DNA of 38,671 bases from Acinetobacter wuhouensis (GCF_001696605.3 NZ_CP031709.1:1-38671); one strand, 5' to 3'; positions 18,999 through 28,103 are shown, counted from the first letter of the stretch. The notes: a model not told the origin generated them from the sequence alone. Translations and numbers: made by a program.

Positions 18999-21815
18999 TT
19001 GTTGTACCCACAGTGCGATAGTTGCAGCACACGCAAAATTGAATCGAATCCTGAATATCAGGAATGGGGCAGAGATTATCAACTGCCGACTTATATTACC
19101 GATAACCTTTCAAAGACATTGCGAGATTATCAGGAAGTTGCCATCAAGCACTTTATTTGGCTATTTGAGCAAGACCACAATCAAGCAAAGCACTTACTGT
19201 TCAATATGGCGACAGGTACAGGTAAGACGCTCACAATGGCTGCTGCTATTCTGTATCTATATCAAAAAGGCTACCGCAATTTTGTATTCTTGGTACACCA
19301 ATTGCAAATTAAAAATCAGGCGGTAAAAAACTTCACCGATTATAAATTTGCCAAATATCTATTTAATCCGAAAGGGGTTAAATTAAACGGTAAAACCATT
19401 AATATTCGTGCAATTGATCGGTTTCAGGATGCCCAAAAAGATGCGATTAACTTCATGTTTTTCAGCACCGCACTTTTATACAACCGCCTAACAGAAGACA
19501 AGGAAAATAGCTTAACTGCTCAGGATTTTGCGGATAATGCTGTTGTTGTGATTGCGGATGAAGCACACCGTTTAAACGTGGATACACGCAAAAAACTCAA
19601 GAAAACTGAAGAAGAAGATATTCGTAATTGGGAAACGGCAGTTCAATCGGCAATCTATGCTCGTCCTGATAATTTACTGTTAGAGTTTACCGCTACCGTA
19701 GATTTAGAAAATCCACTCATCCATAAAAAATACCGTGATAAGTTGATTCATCGTTACGATTTTCTGCAATTTAACAAAGATGGGTACAGCAAAGAAGTCG
19801 GCTTTCTTTATAACGAAGAAACACAGATTGAAGATCAAAAGCGGTTATTGGTCATCAATGCAGTCGTGATGAGTGAGTACCGCAGATTACTCGCTGAACG
19901 AGAAATGAATGTTCAGGTTAATCCCATTATTTTGATTAAATCAACCAAAATTGCCAAAAGTGAAGAAGATCGAGATTTTTTCCATAAGGTGATCAGCTCA
20001 CTAAAAGTAAGTGATTTAGATCATTTAAAAAAATTAGGTGTAGGCACACAGCAATCGCTCGTAGAAATAGATCGAAACCGCTTTATTAATCAAATGTTTA
20101 GTTGGCTTGGTTCACGAAAATCAGGGTTGTTATCCTCCCAAGACCCTGATGGCTTAAATGCGTTTATTGCTGAAATTAAAATGCGTTTCCGTGAAGATAA
20201 CAGCATGACGTATAACAGTCAAAAAAAAGAAAAAGCGGATTTACTCCCACTACTCGATAGTCCAAGAAACGTGATTCGAGCAATTTTTTCTGTCAACGCA
20301 CTGAATGAGGGTTGGGATGTACTCAGCCTATTTGACATTATTCATTTTGATATTTCAGAATCTAAAAAAGTATCGCTACAAGATATTCAGCTTATTGGTC
20401 GTGGTGCAAGGTTGTGTCCATATAAATTACCGAGATCCTATAAGATTTCTCAAAATGGTGGGCTGTTTGATGAAGAACATAGTTATGAGTTCGACCCATT
20501 CAAGCGTAAATTTGATAATGCACCGTATGAGCATGGGCGTATTTTAGAAACTTTCTTCTACCACTTTGTTAAAACAGGGACTTTTTTAGATAACCTACAA
20601 TATGCCTTACTTGATGAAGGTATTGTCAATAAGAGCATGGAAAAACGGACGATTAAGCTCAAGTCTGAATTTCTCAACAGTGAAACCTATAAAAAAGGTT
20701 TTGTATTGGTCAATCAACAGTTATACCGCAGTAAAACAACGGATACGGAGATTGATGCCACTTTTAAAAGGGAAATCAAAGCCAGTACCTACCGACTTTA
20801 TACAAGAAGTTTAACGGATAAAGAGCAAAATAATATTCAGGCAGGGATTCAGTATAAAACCATTCATTTAACCGATGAATACTTTTCCCCGTTAATTATC
20901 CGCAAGGCATTAATGTCAGCAGAAAACAATTTCTTTCGATTTAATAATCTGAAAAATCACATTGTTGGGATAAAAAGTATTGATGAATTGATCGAAAAGT
21001 ATCTACCTTTATATGAAATTAAATATTCGTATTCAGAAGGTAAGGACATTAACCAACTTGAAGCGCATGAAAAACTGCAATTATTGGTCGGTGTGATTTT
21101 ACCCGAAGTGCGTAAAGCCATAGATCGGCACATGCCACAGATTACAGGAAGTCATATTTTTAGACCTAAATCACTATCCTCCATCTTTCAGCAAGAAAAG
21201 AACATCTACTTGGTTTCGTTCCCTATCCAAGATTCAGATGGTGAAACGAGTGATCATGCACCTGATGAACGTGCAAAACCACAGTCAAGCCATGACAACC
21301 CCGATCTACAGTTTGATGTTGAAACTGCCGATTGGTACGCCTACAGTGAAAACTATGGCACAAGTGAAGAAAAACGCTTTGTTAAGTTTGTTGCAACTCA
21401 AATTGACGAGCTTAAATCACGCTACAAGGGTGCAGAGATTTACCTGATACGGAATGAACTCGATTATTGGTTGTTTAGCCCTAAAGATGGTCGTAGATTC
21501 AGCCCTGACTACATGCTGATCATTAATGATGCTGAAAATAGTGAAATGTACTATCAATGCTTAATTGAGCCTAAAGGTGGTCATTTGCTTGAAAAGGATA
21601 CTTGGAAAGAGGAAGTATTGATTAGTTTGGATGATGAAAGCCAAATTGTTTTTGATGCAGATCAAGATGATTCACAAAACTATGTTGAGTTCTTAAATGA
21701 AGTTAAAGAGCATGGTTATAAGGAAGTTAAATGTTTAGGCTTCAAATTCTACAATACCGAACCACGATCTGAATCAGATTTTGCTATTGATTTTCACAAT
21801 AGGATGCCGAGTTAA
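18999..21815 (+). CDS. Orphan type III restriction-type helicase-nuclease (Res)
   Basis: 938 residues if the TTG at 18999 is used; no ATG or ribosome site is near, and an in-frame stop lies at 18990. A short N-terminal loss beside the attC-like site is likely. Superfamily 2 helicase: Walker A ATGTGKT at 71-77, DEAH near 186-189, LIGRGARLCPY (motif VI) near 465. The C-terminus has a PD-(D/E)xK-type nuclease, SPDYML near 833 and LIEPKGG near 855. No Mod methyltransferase is beside it, so it is not a normal type III restriction system; it could be a stand-alone defence protein or a remnant. Confidence 0.75.
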   Translation: MLYPQCDSCSTRKIESNPEYQEWGRDYQLPTYITDNLSKTLRDYQEVAIKHFIWLFEQDHNQAKHLLFNMATGTGKTLTMAAAILYLYQKGYRNFVFLVHQLQIKNQAVKNFTDYKFAKYLFNPKGVKLNGKTINIRAIDRFQDAQKDAINFMFFSTALLYNRLTEDKENSLTAQDFADNAVVVIADEAHRLNVDTRKKLKKTEEEDIRNWETAVQSAIYARPDNLLLEFTATVDLENPLIHKKYRDKLIHRYDFLQFNKDGYSKEVGFLYNEETQIEDQKRLLVINAVVMSEYRRLLAEREMNVQVNPIILIKSTKIAKSEEDRDFFHKVISSLKVSDLDHLKKLGVGTQQSLVEIDRNRFINQMFSWLGSRKSGLLSSQDPDGLNAFIAEIKMRFREDNSMTYNSQKKEKADLLPLLDSPRNVIRAIFSVNALNEGWDVLSLFDIIHFDISESKKVSLQDIQLIGRGARLCPYKLPRSYKISQNGGLFDEEHSYEFDPFKRKFDNAPYEHGRILETFFYHFVKTGTFLDNLQYALLDEGIVNKSMEKRTIKLKSEFLNSETYKKGFVLVNQQLYRSKTTDTEIDATFKREIKASTYRLYTRSLTDKEQNNIQAGIQYKTIHLTDEYFSPLIIRKALMSAENNFFRFNNLKNHIVGIKSIDELIEKYLPLYEIKYSYSEGKDINQLEAHEKLQLLVGVILPEVRKAIDRHMPQITGSHIFRPKSLSSIFQQEKNIYLVSFPIQDSDGETSDHAPDERAKPQSSHDNPDLQFDVETADWYAYSENYGTSEEKRFVKFVATQIDELKSRYKGAEIYLIRNELDYWLFSPKDGRRFSPDYMLIINDAENSEMYYQCLIEPKGGHLLEKDTWKEEVLISLDDESQIVFDADQDDSQNYVEFLNEVKEHGYKEVKCLGFKFYNTEPRSESDFAIDFHNRMPS

Positions 21816-21860
21816 TCTAGGTTTCTCACTGTAACCTGCTGATTATTATCTTTTTGTGAA

Positions 21861-21885
21861 GTTGCTACATAATATTTTTTTTAAG
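21861..21885 (+). repeat. Right IS1595-like end and target duplication
   Basis: GTTGCTACATAATAT (21861-21875) is the inverted copy of 16552-16566. TTTTTAAG at 21878-21885 repeats 16542-16549. Confidence 0.5.
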
Positions 21886-21899
21886 ATCATTGAATAAAA

Positions 21900-21924
21900 A
21901 AGCCAGCTCTATACTGGCTTTTTT
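21900..21924. terminator. Bidirectional terminator
   Basis: AAGCCAG/CTGGCTT stem with A-rich left and T-rich right flanks (TTTTT after the plus-strand hairpin). Before the cargo inserted it would have followed the relaxase operon directly. Confidence 0.85.
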
Positions 21925-21944
21925 ATTGCTTAAAATTATATTCC

Positions 21945-21988
21945 GATGCTTGGTCAAAACTGCAAGTATGCAGTCTTGACCAGGCATC
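21945..21988. repeat. 44-bp hairpin element, copy 2 (second hairpin only)
   Basis: GATGCTTGGTCAAAACTGCA and TGCAGTCTTGACCAGGCATC around AGTA; same as 3357-3400 with one change. It lies between the cargo and the 3' end of the serine recombinase. Confidence 0.75.
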
Positions 21989-22042
21989 TACTTTATTCAA
22001 AAGATTTAGTAAGTTACTAAAGCTATTTTTTTGTCAAAAAGG

Positions 22043-22690
22043 TCAATCAGATTGTAGATCAATTTGCTTTGAATACTTATTCCTATATCGAGTTAAAGTC
22101 ATATAGGACACACCATAATCTTTAGCTATTTGAGTAAAAGAGTATGAATCATCCTTGTTTTTAAGGGTCTGAATTAACTCATTTAATTTTTCACCTTCAA
22201 TAGCAGGCGATCTTCCCTTGTATTTACCTTTCTTTTTTTTGGCTAACTTTATGCCTTCAGCTTGATTCTCTTTGAGTATCCCTCTTTCCAGTTCAGCTAC
22301 AGCGCCTAAAACATGAAGTTGGAACTTGTCAAATTTGTCATCGGAATTGGGGGTGAAGTTCAGATTGTTTTTAATAATAGCTACTGATACGCCTTTGCTG
22401 TTTAGTTTCTGAATGATGGTCACAAGATCAATTAAACTTCGTGCCAGTCTAAAAACATCATGTGCGTACACAATATCGCCAGTACGGACATAATCGAGCA
22501 TTTCCTGAAGTGCAGGGCGCTTGGCAGTTTTTCCGCTAAAGTGATCAATGAAAACTTTATCTAATTTAAATGGTAAATCGTGAAGCTGTCTTTCAGGGTT
22601 TTGGTCTTTGGTTGATACACGAACATAACCCACCCTTTGAAAAGGCGTGTTGTTAATTTGATCTTCAATATCTAAATTATCTGTTTTCAT
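22043..22690 (-). CDS. Serine recombinase/resolvase
   Basis: 215 residues. GYVRVSTKDQNPERQL places the catalytic serine at residue 26; VYAHDVFRLARSLIDLV holds the active-site arginines; AVAELERGILKENQAEGI is the long E helix; the C-terminus (FTQIAKDYGVSYMTLTRYRNK) is a helix-turn-helix. Size and order fit small-resolvase invertases and plasmid multimer resolvases. The first 15 residues are extra. Palindromic sequences 58-117 bp upstream may be its res site. It may resolve dimers or act on the many repeats of this plasmid. Confidence 0.88.
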   Translation of the reverse strand: MKTDNLDIEDQINNTPFQRVGYVRVSTKDQNPERQLHDLPFKLDKVFIDHFSGKTAKRPALQEMLDYVRTGDIVYAHDVFRLARSLIDLVTIIQKLNSKGVSVAIIKNNLNFTPNSDDKFDKFQLHVLGAVAELERGILKENQAEGIKLAKKKKGKYKGRSPAIEGEKLNELIQTLKNKDDSYSFTQIAKDYGVSYMTLTRYRNKYSKQIDLQSD

Positions 22691-22748
22691 TTTGACTCTA
22701 ACAAAACTCTATAACCTCAATGTTATATCACATTAGATTAACAAAATA

Positions 22749-22807
22749 ACCCTATTGTTATAGGGTTTTTGGGGGGTATTACTGTATAACAATAGGGTAT
22801 ACCCTAT
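22749..22807. promoter_or_regulatory. Palindrome pair between recombinase and the 22862 gene (res or operator)
   Basis: ACCCTAT-TGTT-ATAGGGT (22749-22766) and ATAGGGT-AT-ACCCTAT (22792-22807) share the half site ATAGGGT. They stand between divergent genes, so they may be subsites of a recombination site, a shared operator, or both. Confidence 0.55.
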
Positions 22808-22861
22808 AGTGGTATTTTCTAAAAAATCTGAATTTTTAAGAATTGAAAAAACAGGTGAAAA

Positions 22862-23497
22862 ATGGACGTAAAAATAGTTAGCAGTTTAACTAGCAGCCTA
22901 CTGATTGCTAAAGATGATTTTGTCGAACAGGACGGCTATATAGATAAAAAGATTAAAGTAAGTGGTAAGCTCAATTTAGTATTGTTTCGTCAGAGCCGAG
23001 ATTGCCTTGAGCTAATTAATGTTACTGAAAATGAAATGATGCTCGTAAAGCAGGTTACAGATCATGACCCACAACAGTCAGAAGATATTGCCTTGCAAAT
23101 TTATAGTGAAGTTAAAGAGCAATTATTAAATCTTGAAAATAAGATTGTGGACGATCAAGGAGCATACAAAACTAGCGAAGTTAAGAACTTCAATAATCAA
23201 GCTGATGAAGCCCAGTTAAGCCGTAAGGAATTAGAGTTAGATAAGCACGAAATAACTAAACAAGTCCGAATACAGCTAAAAATAGAAGGTAAATTGGGTG
23301 CGGATTTTGCTAAGTCTGCAAATGGGCTATCAGTTGCTCAAGGTGACTATATCAAGCTGAATGAAGCCTACAGTCAAAAAGACGGCTTATTCAAAAGCAC
23401 CAATTTACCTAAAGACGCTGAAATTAAAATTACAGGTCAAACTACTAAAAAAGGTGAAACCTATGCGACAGGGATTTATAGCAAATCGAATGTATAG
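22862..23497 (+). CDS. Relaxase-C-terminus-like protein, cut by an amber codon
   Basis: 211 residues, AGGTGAAAA directly before the ATG. The second half (FAKSANGLSVAQGDYIKLNEAYSQKDGLFKSTNLPKDAEIKITG) resembles the relaxase region GELVKITNDFEIKTGLFRKATFEKGTELKV, so it may share a small accessory domain with the TraA-type relaxase. The first 60 residues are beta-rich and unfamiliar. It ends at TAG (23495-23497), but the same frame stays open for 66 more codons, so this is probably a truncated form of a protein of about 278 residues. Confidence 0.6.
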   Translation: MDVKIVSSLTSSLLIAKDDFVEQDGYIDKKIKVSGKLNLVLFRQSRDCLELINVTENEMMLVKQVTDHDPQQSEDIALQIYSEVKEQLLNLENKIVDDQGAYKTSEVKNFNNQADEAQLSRKELELDKHEITKQVRIQLKIEGKLGADFAKSANGLSVAQGDYIKLNEAYSQKDGLFKSTNLPKDAEIKITGQTTKKGETYATGIYSKSNV

Positions 23498-23697
23498 TTA
23501 AAAATTAGAGAAGTAAAAGCCCGCTATGGTGATCAGTATGTAAAACGCTATATGAACAATCCTGAAGTGAAACAGGTTGTAGATCAAAAGGTGACAGCGC
23601 AGCAGAAAACATTTAAATCTTTATCTGCTTCAAGGATACATGAACTAAGCCAGTCAAACCCAAAGCAAGATAAGCCCACTTCAGGCATGAAAATTTA
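23498..23697 (+). pseudogene. In-frame continuation of the 22862 gene after the amber codon
   Basis: Codons after TAG read KIREVKARYGDQYVKRYMNN, then PEVKQVVDQKVTAQQKTF, and end TSGMKI before TAA. The frame is the same as the upstream gene, codon use looks protein-coding, and no start codon with ribosome site lies near its beginning. A CAG-to-TAG change would explain it; read-through is the alternative. Confidence 0.6.
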
Positions 23698-23746
23698 ATA
23701 TTGCAGCAGAAAAGAATAAAAAAAGCTTATTTAGTTCACCATAGAA

Positions 23747-23871
23747 CCGTTTTAGCATGTATGGACTTGCAACTTCATTGCTTGGTCCATACTTTGCCAA
23801 AACTCTTACAGGGAAAGATCATATTTCGATGCTTGGTTAAGACTGCAAGTGTGCAGTCTTAACCAAGCATC
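23747..23871. repeat. Double-hairpin intergenic element, copy 3
   Basis: First hairpin GTATGGAC/GTCCATAC (about 23758-23791). The second (23828-23871) is a perfect 20-bp stem, GATGCTTGGTTAAGACTGCA with its exact complement around AGTG. Relative to the copy at 3357, stem pairs have changed on both sides (C-G to T-A). It lies between convergent genes. Confidence 0.8.
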
Positions 23872-23915
23872 TACTTTATTAAATAAATTAAAGGGATTGG
23901 GAGGGGAAAAGGTTA

Positions 23916-24377
23916 TCAATAGTTAGGGTTTTTTTGGCGTAAAATCTTCAATTCTTCTTTGCTAATCACTTCGTTATTAACGATCTTGCTTTCAATTGAG
24001 TTGATTTTATCGTTTGAATTTACGGCTTTAATATAGTCTAAATCAGCTTGGCTAAGTTCAGGCATGATTTCACTAGCTTGATAAATGACTACAGGTTTTT
24101 TGACTGGTTCAGATTGAATCTCTTTTGTTGAGTTCTTAGCTTCAGGGGCTTTTAAAGTTTTTTGCGTAGTTGTGACCGTATTTATTAAAGGGCTTTCAGG
24201 TGCTTTAGAAACTGATACGGTTTTACCATCGGTTTTAACCTCTATTTCGCCTTTTTTAGTGGTCAGTGATGTATGCTTAATTTCTATAGCAACTGGCGTT
24301 TTTGTGCCATTCTGTGTTGTTTCAGCGTATGTATTGAAAGCGATTAGGGCTAATACAGGGATTATGATTTTTTTCAT
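23916..24377 (-). CDS. Secreted hypothetical protein after the secretion operon
   Basis: 153 residues with a clear signal peptide (MKKIIIPVLALIAFNTYA, cleavage after AYA or nearby). The mature part is Lys/Thr-rich and low in complexity for 70 residues, then ASEIMPELSQADLDYIKAVNS and a charged C-terminus. It lies after the operon terminator, so it probably has its own transcription. No family recognised; position suggests a periplasmic accessory of conjugation. Confidence 0.65.
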   Translation of the reverse strand: MKKIIIPVLALIAFNTYAETTQNGTKTPVAIEIKHTSLTTKKGEIEVKTDGKTVSVSKAPESPLINTVTTTQKTLKAPEAKNSTKEIQSEPVKKPVVIYQASEIMPELSQADLDYIKAVNSNDKINSIESKIVNNEVISKEELKILRQKNPNY

Positions 24378-24397
24378 GGATAATCCTAAAATTTAGA

Positions 24398-24429
24398 CAA
24401 AAAAAGCTAACAATCTGAATTGTTAGCTT
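24398..24429 (-). terminator. Terminator at the end of the VirB operon
   Basis: AAGCTAACAA/TTGTTAGCTT stem with a 6-base loop. Read leftward it is followed by TTTTTTT. It lies 10 bp after the virB5 stop. Confidence 0.9.
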
Positions 24430-24438
24430 GTGATGAAA

Positions 24439-25080
24439 TTAGTTACCGAACCACGATTTAAAGCTTTGTGTACTGGTCACACCGCTTGAAGCATTGTTAG
24501 ATGCTAGGTTAGTTTGAACAGCAGATAATTTAGCACCAATCGAGTTGATATAACCTTGTTCAATAGCAATCGCATTCGCTAAGTCTTGAGCTTCTTTAAT
24601 ATTGCGGGTCGAGTTAATTTTGTTCTTTAGTGTGGTTAAGTTTGCGACATGCTCATTTAAAGCATTGTATGAAGCGTCACTGAAAGCAAAGCCAGTCTTA
24701 ACCGTATTGTAGCTTCGTTTGTATTGATCATTGCCTAGCAATTGATTCATACCATCTGAACCAATGGTAGTAAGCACTTTGTCATAAGTCTTTTGAGCAT
24801 TACCAAATGAGCCAGTTTTTTGATTGGCTACAACGTCTTGCCAAGAGCCTGAAACAACGTCTTGTACATTCTTAACGCCTGAAGTTCCGATACCACTATT
24901 ACCAGTTGTACTTTCGTACTGTTTCTTCATGATCTCGTATTGTTGTTGCATTTGAACCAATTGTTTGACCATATTTGCAACGGCTGTCGGGTCGAATACA
25001 ACGTCCCAAGCGTTTGCTGTATTAGCAGTAAAGGCTAAAGCAAAAGCTACAGCCGACATTTTTATTTTAGTCATTTTCAT
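24439..25080 (-). CDS. virB5: VirB5-type minor pilin
   Basis: 213 residues with a signal peptide ending TANA-WDVVFD. The mature start VVFDPTAVANMVKQLVQMQQQYEIMKKQYES is the VirB5/TraC helix that packs at the pilus tip. Near the C-terminus KEAQDLANAIAIEQGYINSIGAKLSAVQ also fits. The ATG overlaps the virB4 stop (ATGA). The fusion protein at 30591-31844 has a second module of this kind. Confidence 0.88.
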   Translation of the reverse strand: MKMTKIKMSAVAFALAFTANTANAWDVVFDPTAVANMVKQLVQMQQQYEIMKKQYESTTGNSGIGTSGVKNVQDVVSGSWQDVVANQKTGSFGNAQKTYDKVLTTIGSDGMNQLLGNDQYKRSYNTVKTGFAFSDASYNALNEHVANLTTLKNKINSTRNIKEAQDLANAIAIEQGYINSIGAKLSAVQTNLASNNASSGVTSTQSFKSWFGN

Positions 25081-27788
25081 GATTTCATCCTTTCGTTAAA
25101 TTCGTGTACCCACTGGGAGTAGGTCAAGTTTTCATCCTTACTCAATATTTCCTCAAGAATATTGTGTCTTAACTCATTGCCTGAAAGTATCGGGATAATT
25201 TCAGACATATTGCTTAAATCTAATTTGCTAATAACTGAATCATGCGAGTTTTTAATCATAAATTGGCGTAAATAAGGCGGTGTATTCACAACCCAATCAA
25301 ATTCTGCTTGAGTACAGCCTAAGCCATTATTTTTGTCATTACCCATATATGTAGCGACATTCGCTTTATCATTTGGCAATAGAATTGATGTTTTAAACTG
25401 CCCGATCAGATCGTCATCTCTTGTAATGACTTCAGGCGTTGGCGTAACAAAGATCATCATACCGTTACGTCTACGGTACGTGGTTAGCATGATTTTAAGC
25501 CATGCTAAGTTAATCGGATTGCTGATATATCTTTGACCTTCTTCGACAACAACAATAAAGGGCTTGCCCTCAGACATGGATATATCAATTTGATGGAAGA
25601 TATACATAGACATAGCGCCTAACACCACATCATTATCAATGACATTTTTCATTTCATAGCCGAAAATTCGAGCGCCATCAATTGAGAAATTGTCACTTTC
25701 ATTGTCAAAAATATTGGCATAAACCCCATCATTAACCCATTTTGACATGCGTTCAGCCATGTTGTTATCTTCAGCCATACCAAACAAGCCAATAAAGTTT
25801 CTAAGCCGTCTAAGGTGCTTTTCATAGCTGTAAACAGCATCTACAACGTCTTTGATCTTGTTTTCTTCAGCAGTGCTTAAAGGCTTTGGATTACCATTAT
25901 CGTTGTAGTCTTGAGCCATAAAAGAAAATAGATTTCTTAGAAATAAACGGTTTTGTTCCGTGTCATCTAACTGCAATGGATTCCAACCAGTTTTAACCAT
26001 TTCACTTAAAACAGTATGTCGCCCACCCATGCTTTTAATCCAAACTGAAGCTGAATACTCAAAATCAAAATGAAAAATATAAGGCTTAAACTTATCTGAA
26101 GCAGTCAGAAGCGTATTAATTACAGTAGTCTTACCGCCACCAGTACCAGTCGTGATACGAGTATGACCTACATCATGTTCATGGAAATTGAAGTAGTAAG
26201 GCGTATTACTTGTCGTTTTAAGCTGAATAACATTCTCACCCCAATGGTTGCCATCTTTTTTGCCAGTAGAACTATTGTGCATACTGGCAAAGCCCGCAAA
26301 GTTAGTCGTGTTAATAGTTGCGGGTCTTTGGAGTAAGTGATAGTTGCCAATCAACATAGAGTAAAAAGTAGGTTCAGAAATTAAATCTTCTTTTTTAGGT
26401 ATCATGTGATTGCGCTGAAATGCCCCGCTAGTTTTCTGCATTGCTTCTTTAAATTCAGATGGGGTCTTAGAGGTAACTAAAACATTTAGTGAATAAATGC
26501 CGTTTAAAATGCGCCCTGAAGCTAAGTCATCAATTGCTTGGTTGATTGCTTCAATTTGTGATTCTGACTTGTCTTGAGCATTCTTTAATTGGTTCTGACG
26601 AGTTGTACTCATGCTGATAGATTTGCGTCTGTCCATCATCATGAAAGTTTGAGCAATAATTAAAGGATGATCAACTTTTAGAAATTCATCTAACATGGTG
26701 TGATCGCTACCCTCTGGATAGCTAGGAGTAGGTAAACTATAGATTGCCCCTGCCGTTAATTCACCGCTTGGGTGATAGAATTTAATAGTTCCATCGGGTG
26801 CAAAAACTCTACGTGTATAGCCTAAGTAGTTTCTAATTTCAGTTGGATGAAGTGGGATTTCTGCTTTTTCTAAGTTCAATAAATAACCGAGAAAATTCAC
26901 TGTTTCAGAATATAAAACGCTATCTTTTGAATAAGTGCTTAACTGTCTTGGGTTCGCATCTTGCAGATACTCTTTAAACATACTTACTGCATTATTTAAT
27001 TCTGCAATCATTTGTTCTTCATTATCACTTCTGAAAAACAAATTTTTAAGACGAGTTAAAGGCGGGTCACTTGGGTTAGATTTTCGGACAAGCAACGACA
27101 CATAAATATCATTTTGAAACATGCGTTCATTAGATAGTTTTTCATAATATTTTTGGTTAAAACTATCTGAAAATTCATTACCGTTTGCAGGCGGTATTTC
27201 GGTTTTAACTTCGTGACGATCATAATAAACGCTAACAACAAAACGAGAGCCAAGTTGTTTAAACATATCTGCACGATATTTTTTTAAAGTCTTTAATTGA
27301 GCATAGCTTTTAGTTTCATACGGAAAGCCAGTAATTTTTAAAACCGTAAAAATATCACCATTAACTAGCTTAATATCATGTTCATTGATTGGGCTTAGAT
27401 AAGGTAAATTCTTGATTTCCATTTGTTCAGCACCCGCTAATTTCTTTTGACTATATTCAATATTTTTATCGTCAGCTTTTGCGTGAGAATCAAAACTATA
27501 GCCACCAAAAACTTTAGTTCGCTGTAGTCTACGTTTGATCGAAAACCATAAATATTGAATCCCTCTATCTTCTTGGTAGGTCACTACAACCAACAATAAA
27601 TACATTATTCCCGATATTATTAATCCTAATTTTAGGTTGCCAATTAGTGCTAAAAAGCACGTAGCAAAACCACAAATTAGGAAAAAGTAAGTGAAAATAT
27701 CTACAGGTATATTTGCCACCCTTGCAGTTCGGGCAAGACCCGCAAACAGCAAGTCTTTTTCTTCGTTTTTTTCAGTGGTTTTGCTCAT
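25077..27788 (-). CDS. virB4: VirB3-VirB4 fusion ATPase
   Basis: 903 residues. Residues 1-105 are a VirB3 protein (DLLFAGLARTARVANIPVD, two membrane helices at about 33-72, then ending in basic SIKRRLQRT). The rest is VirB4: SMSTTRQNQLKNAQ region, Walker A TGTGGGKTTV near 550 and Walker B IVVVEEGQRYI near 740, then TYRRRNGMMIFVTPTPE. VirB4 energises pilus assembly and substrate transfer at the inner membrane. Fusion with VirB3 is known in several MPF systems. Its stop overlaps virB5 and it follows virB2 by 11 bp. Confidence 0.92.
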   Translation of the reverse strand: MSKTTEKNEEKDLLFAGLARTARVANIPVDIFTYFFLICGFATCFLALIGNLKLGLIISGIMYLLLVVVTYQEDRGIQYLWFSIKRRLQRTKVFGGYSFDSHAKADDKNIEYSQKKLAGAEQMEIKNLPYLSPINEHDIKLVNGDIFTVLKITGFPYETKSYAQLKTLKKYRADMFKQLGSRFVVSVYYDRHEVKTEIPPANGNEFSDSFNQKYYEKLSNERMFQNDIYVSLLVRKSNPSDPPLTRLKNLFFRSDNEEQMIAELNNAVSMFKEYLQDANPRQLSTYSKDSVLYSETVNFLGYLLNLEKAEIPLHPTEIRNYLGYTRRVFAPDGTIKFYHPSGELTAGAIYSLPTPSYPEGSDHTMLDEFLKVDHPLIIAQTFMMMDRRKSISMSTTRQNQLKNAQDKSESQIEAINQAIDDLASGRILNGIYSLNVLVTSKTPSEFKEAMQKTSGAFQRNHMIPKKEDLISEPTFYSMLIGNYHLLQRPATINTTNFAGFASMHNSSTGKKDGNHWGENVIQLKTTSNTPYYFNFHEHDVGHTRITTGTGGGKTTVINTLLTASDKFKPYIFHFDFEYSASVWIKSMGGRHTVLSEMVKTGWNPLQLDDTEQNRLFLRNLFSFMAQDYNDNGNPKPLSTAEENKIKDVVDAVYSYEKHLRRLRNFIGLFGMAEDNNMAERMSKWVNDGVYANIFDNESDNFSIDGARIFGYEMKNVIDNDVVLGAMSMYIFHQIDISMSEGKPFIVVVEEGQRYISNPINLAWLKIMLTTYRRRNGMMIFVTPTPEVITRDDDLIGQFKTSILLPNDKANVATYMGNDKNNGLGCTQAEFDWVVNTPPYLRQFMIKNSHDSVISKLDLSNMSEIIPILSGNELRHNILEEILSKDENLTYSQWVHEFNERMKS

Positions 27789-27799
27789 GGCTCACCTAT

Positions 27800-28093
27800 T
27801 TAGTTAAAGAAGAAATTACCAAGATCAGGGGCAACGAAAACAAGGATACCTGCAACGATTAAGCCGACACCCCAACGCTTAACTTTTTCATTACCACCGC
27901 CAAGCATTGTGATTGCCAAACAAATAACACCAGTCACGAAAGCGACTGCTGCGATAATGACTAATTCATCATTAAATTGGTTAAGCTTTTGAGCAAATTT
28001 TTGACCAAACGCAGCATTTGCCAATTGAGCATAAAAAACAGCAAATAAGACAATTGCGTATTGCTTAGGATTGAGTTTATTTAAAAGATTCAT
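27800..28093 (-). CDS. virB2: VirB2 major pilin
   Basis: 97 residues: signal peptide ending QLANA-AFGQ, a soluble helix, then two membrane helices (LVIIAAVAFVTGVICLAITML and WGVGLIVAGILVFVA) separated by the short polar GGGNEKVKR. This is the classic VirB2 plan. Leading gene of the B2-B3/B4-B5 block, 10 bp after the second virB1. Confidence 0.88.
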   Translation of the reverse strand: MNLLNKLNPKQYAIVLFAVFYAQLANAAFGQKFAQKLNQFNDELVIIAAVAFVTGVICLAITMLGGGNEKVKRWGVGLIVAGILVFVAPDLGNFFFN

Positions 28094-28103
28094 GATCTAT
28101 TCC

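Larger units (their letters stand above)
16550..21877. mobile_element. Composite cargo segment with IS1595-like inverted ends
   Basis: ATATTATGTAGCAAC (16552-16566) and its reverse complement (21861-21875) end the segment, with CACAA conserved two bases further in on both sides. TTTTTAAG flanks both ends. Removing the segment would place the relaxase-operon stop next to the terminator at 21900-21924, a sensible ancestral arrangement. Cargo: transposase remnant, ISAba1, fabI, attC-like hairpin and a restriction-type helicase gene. Confidence 0.55.
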
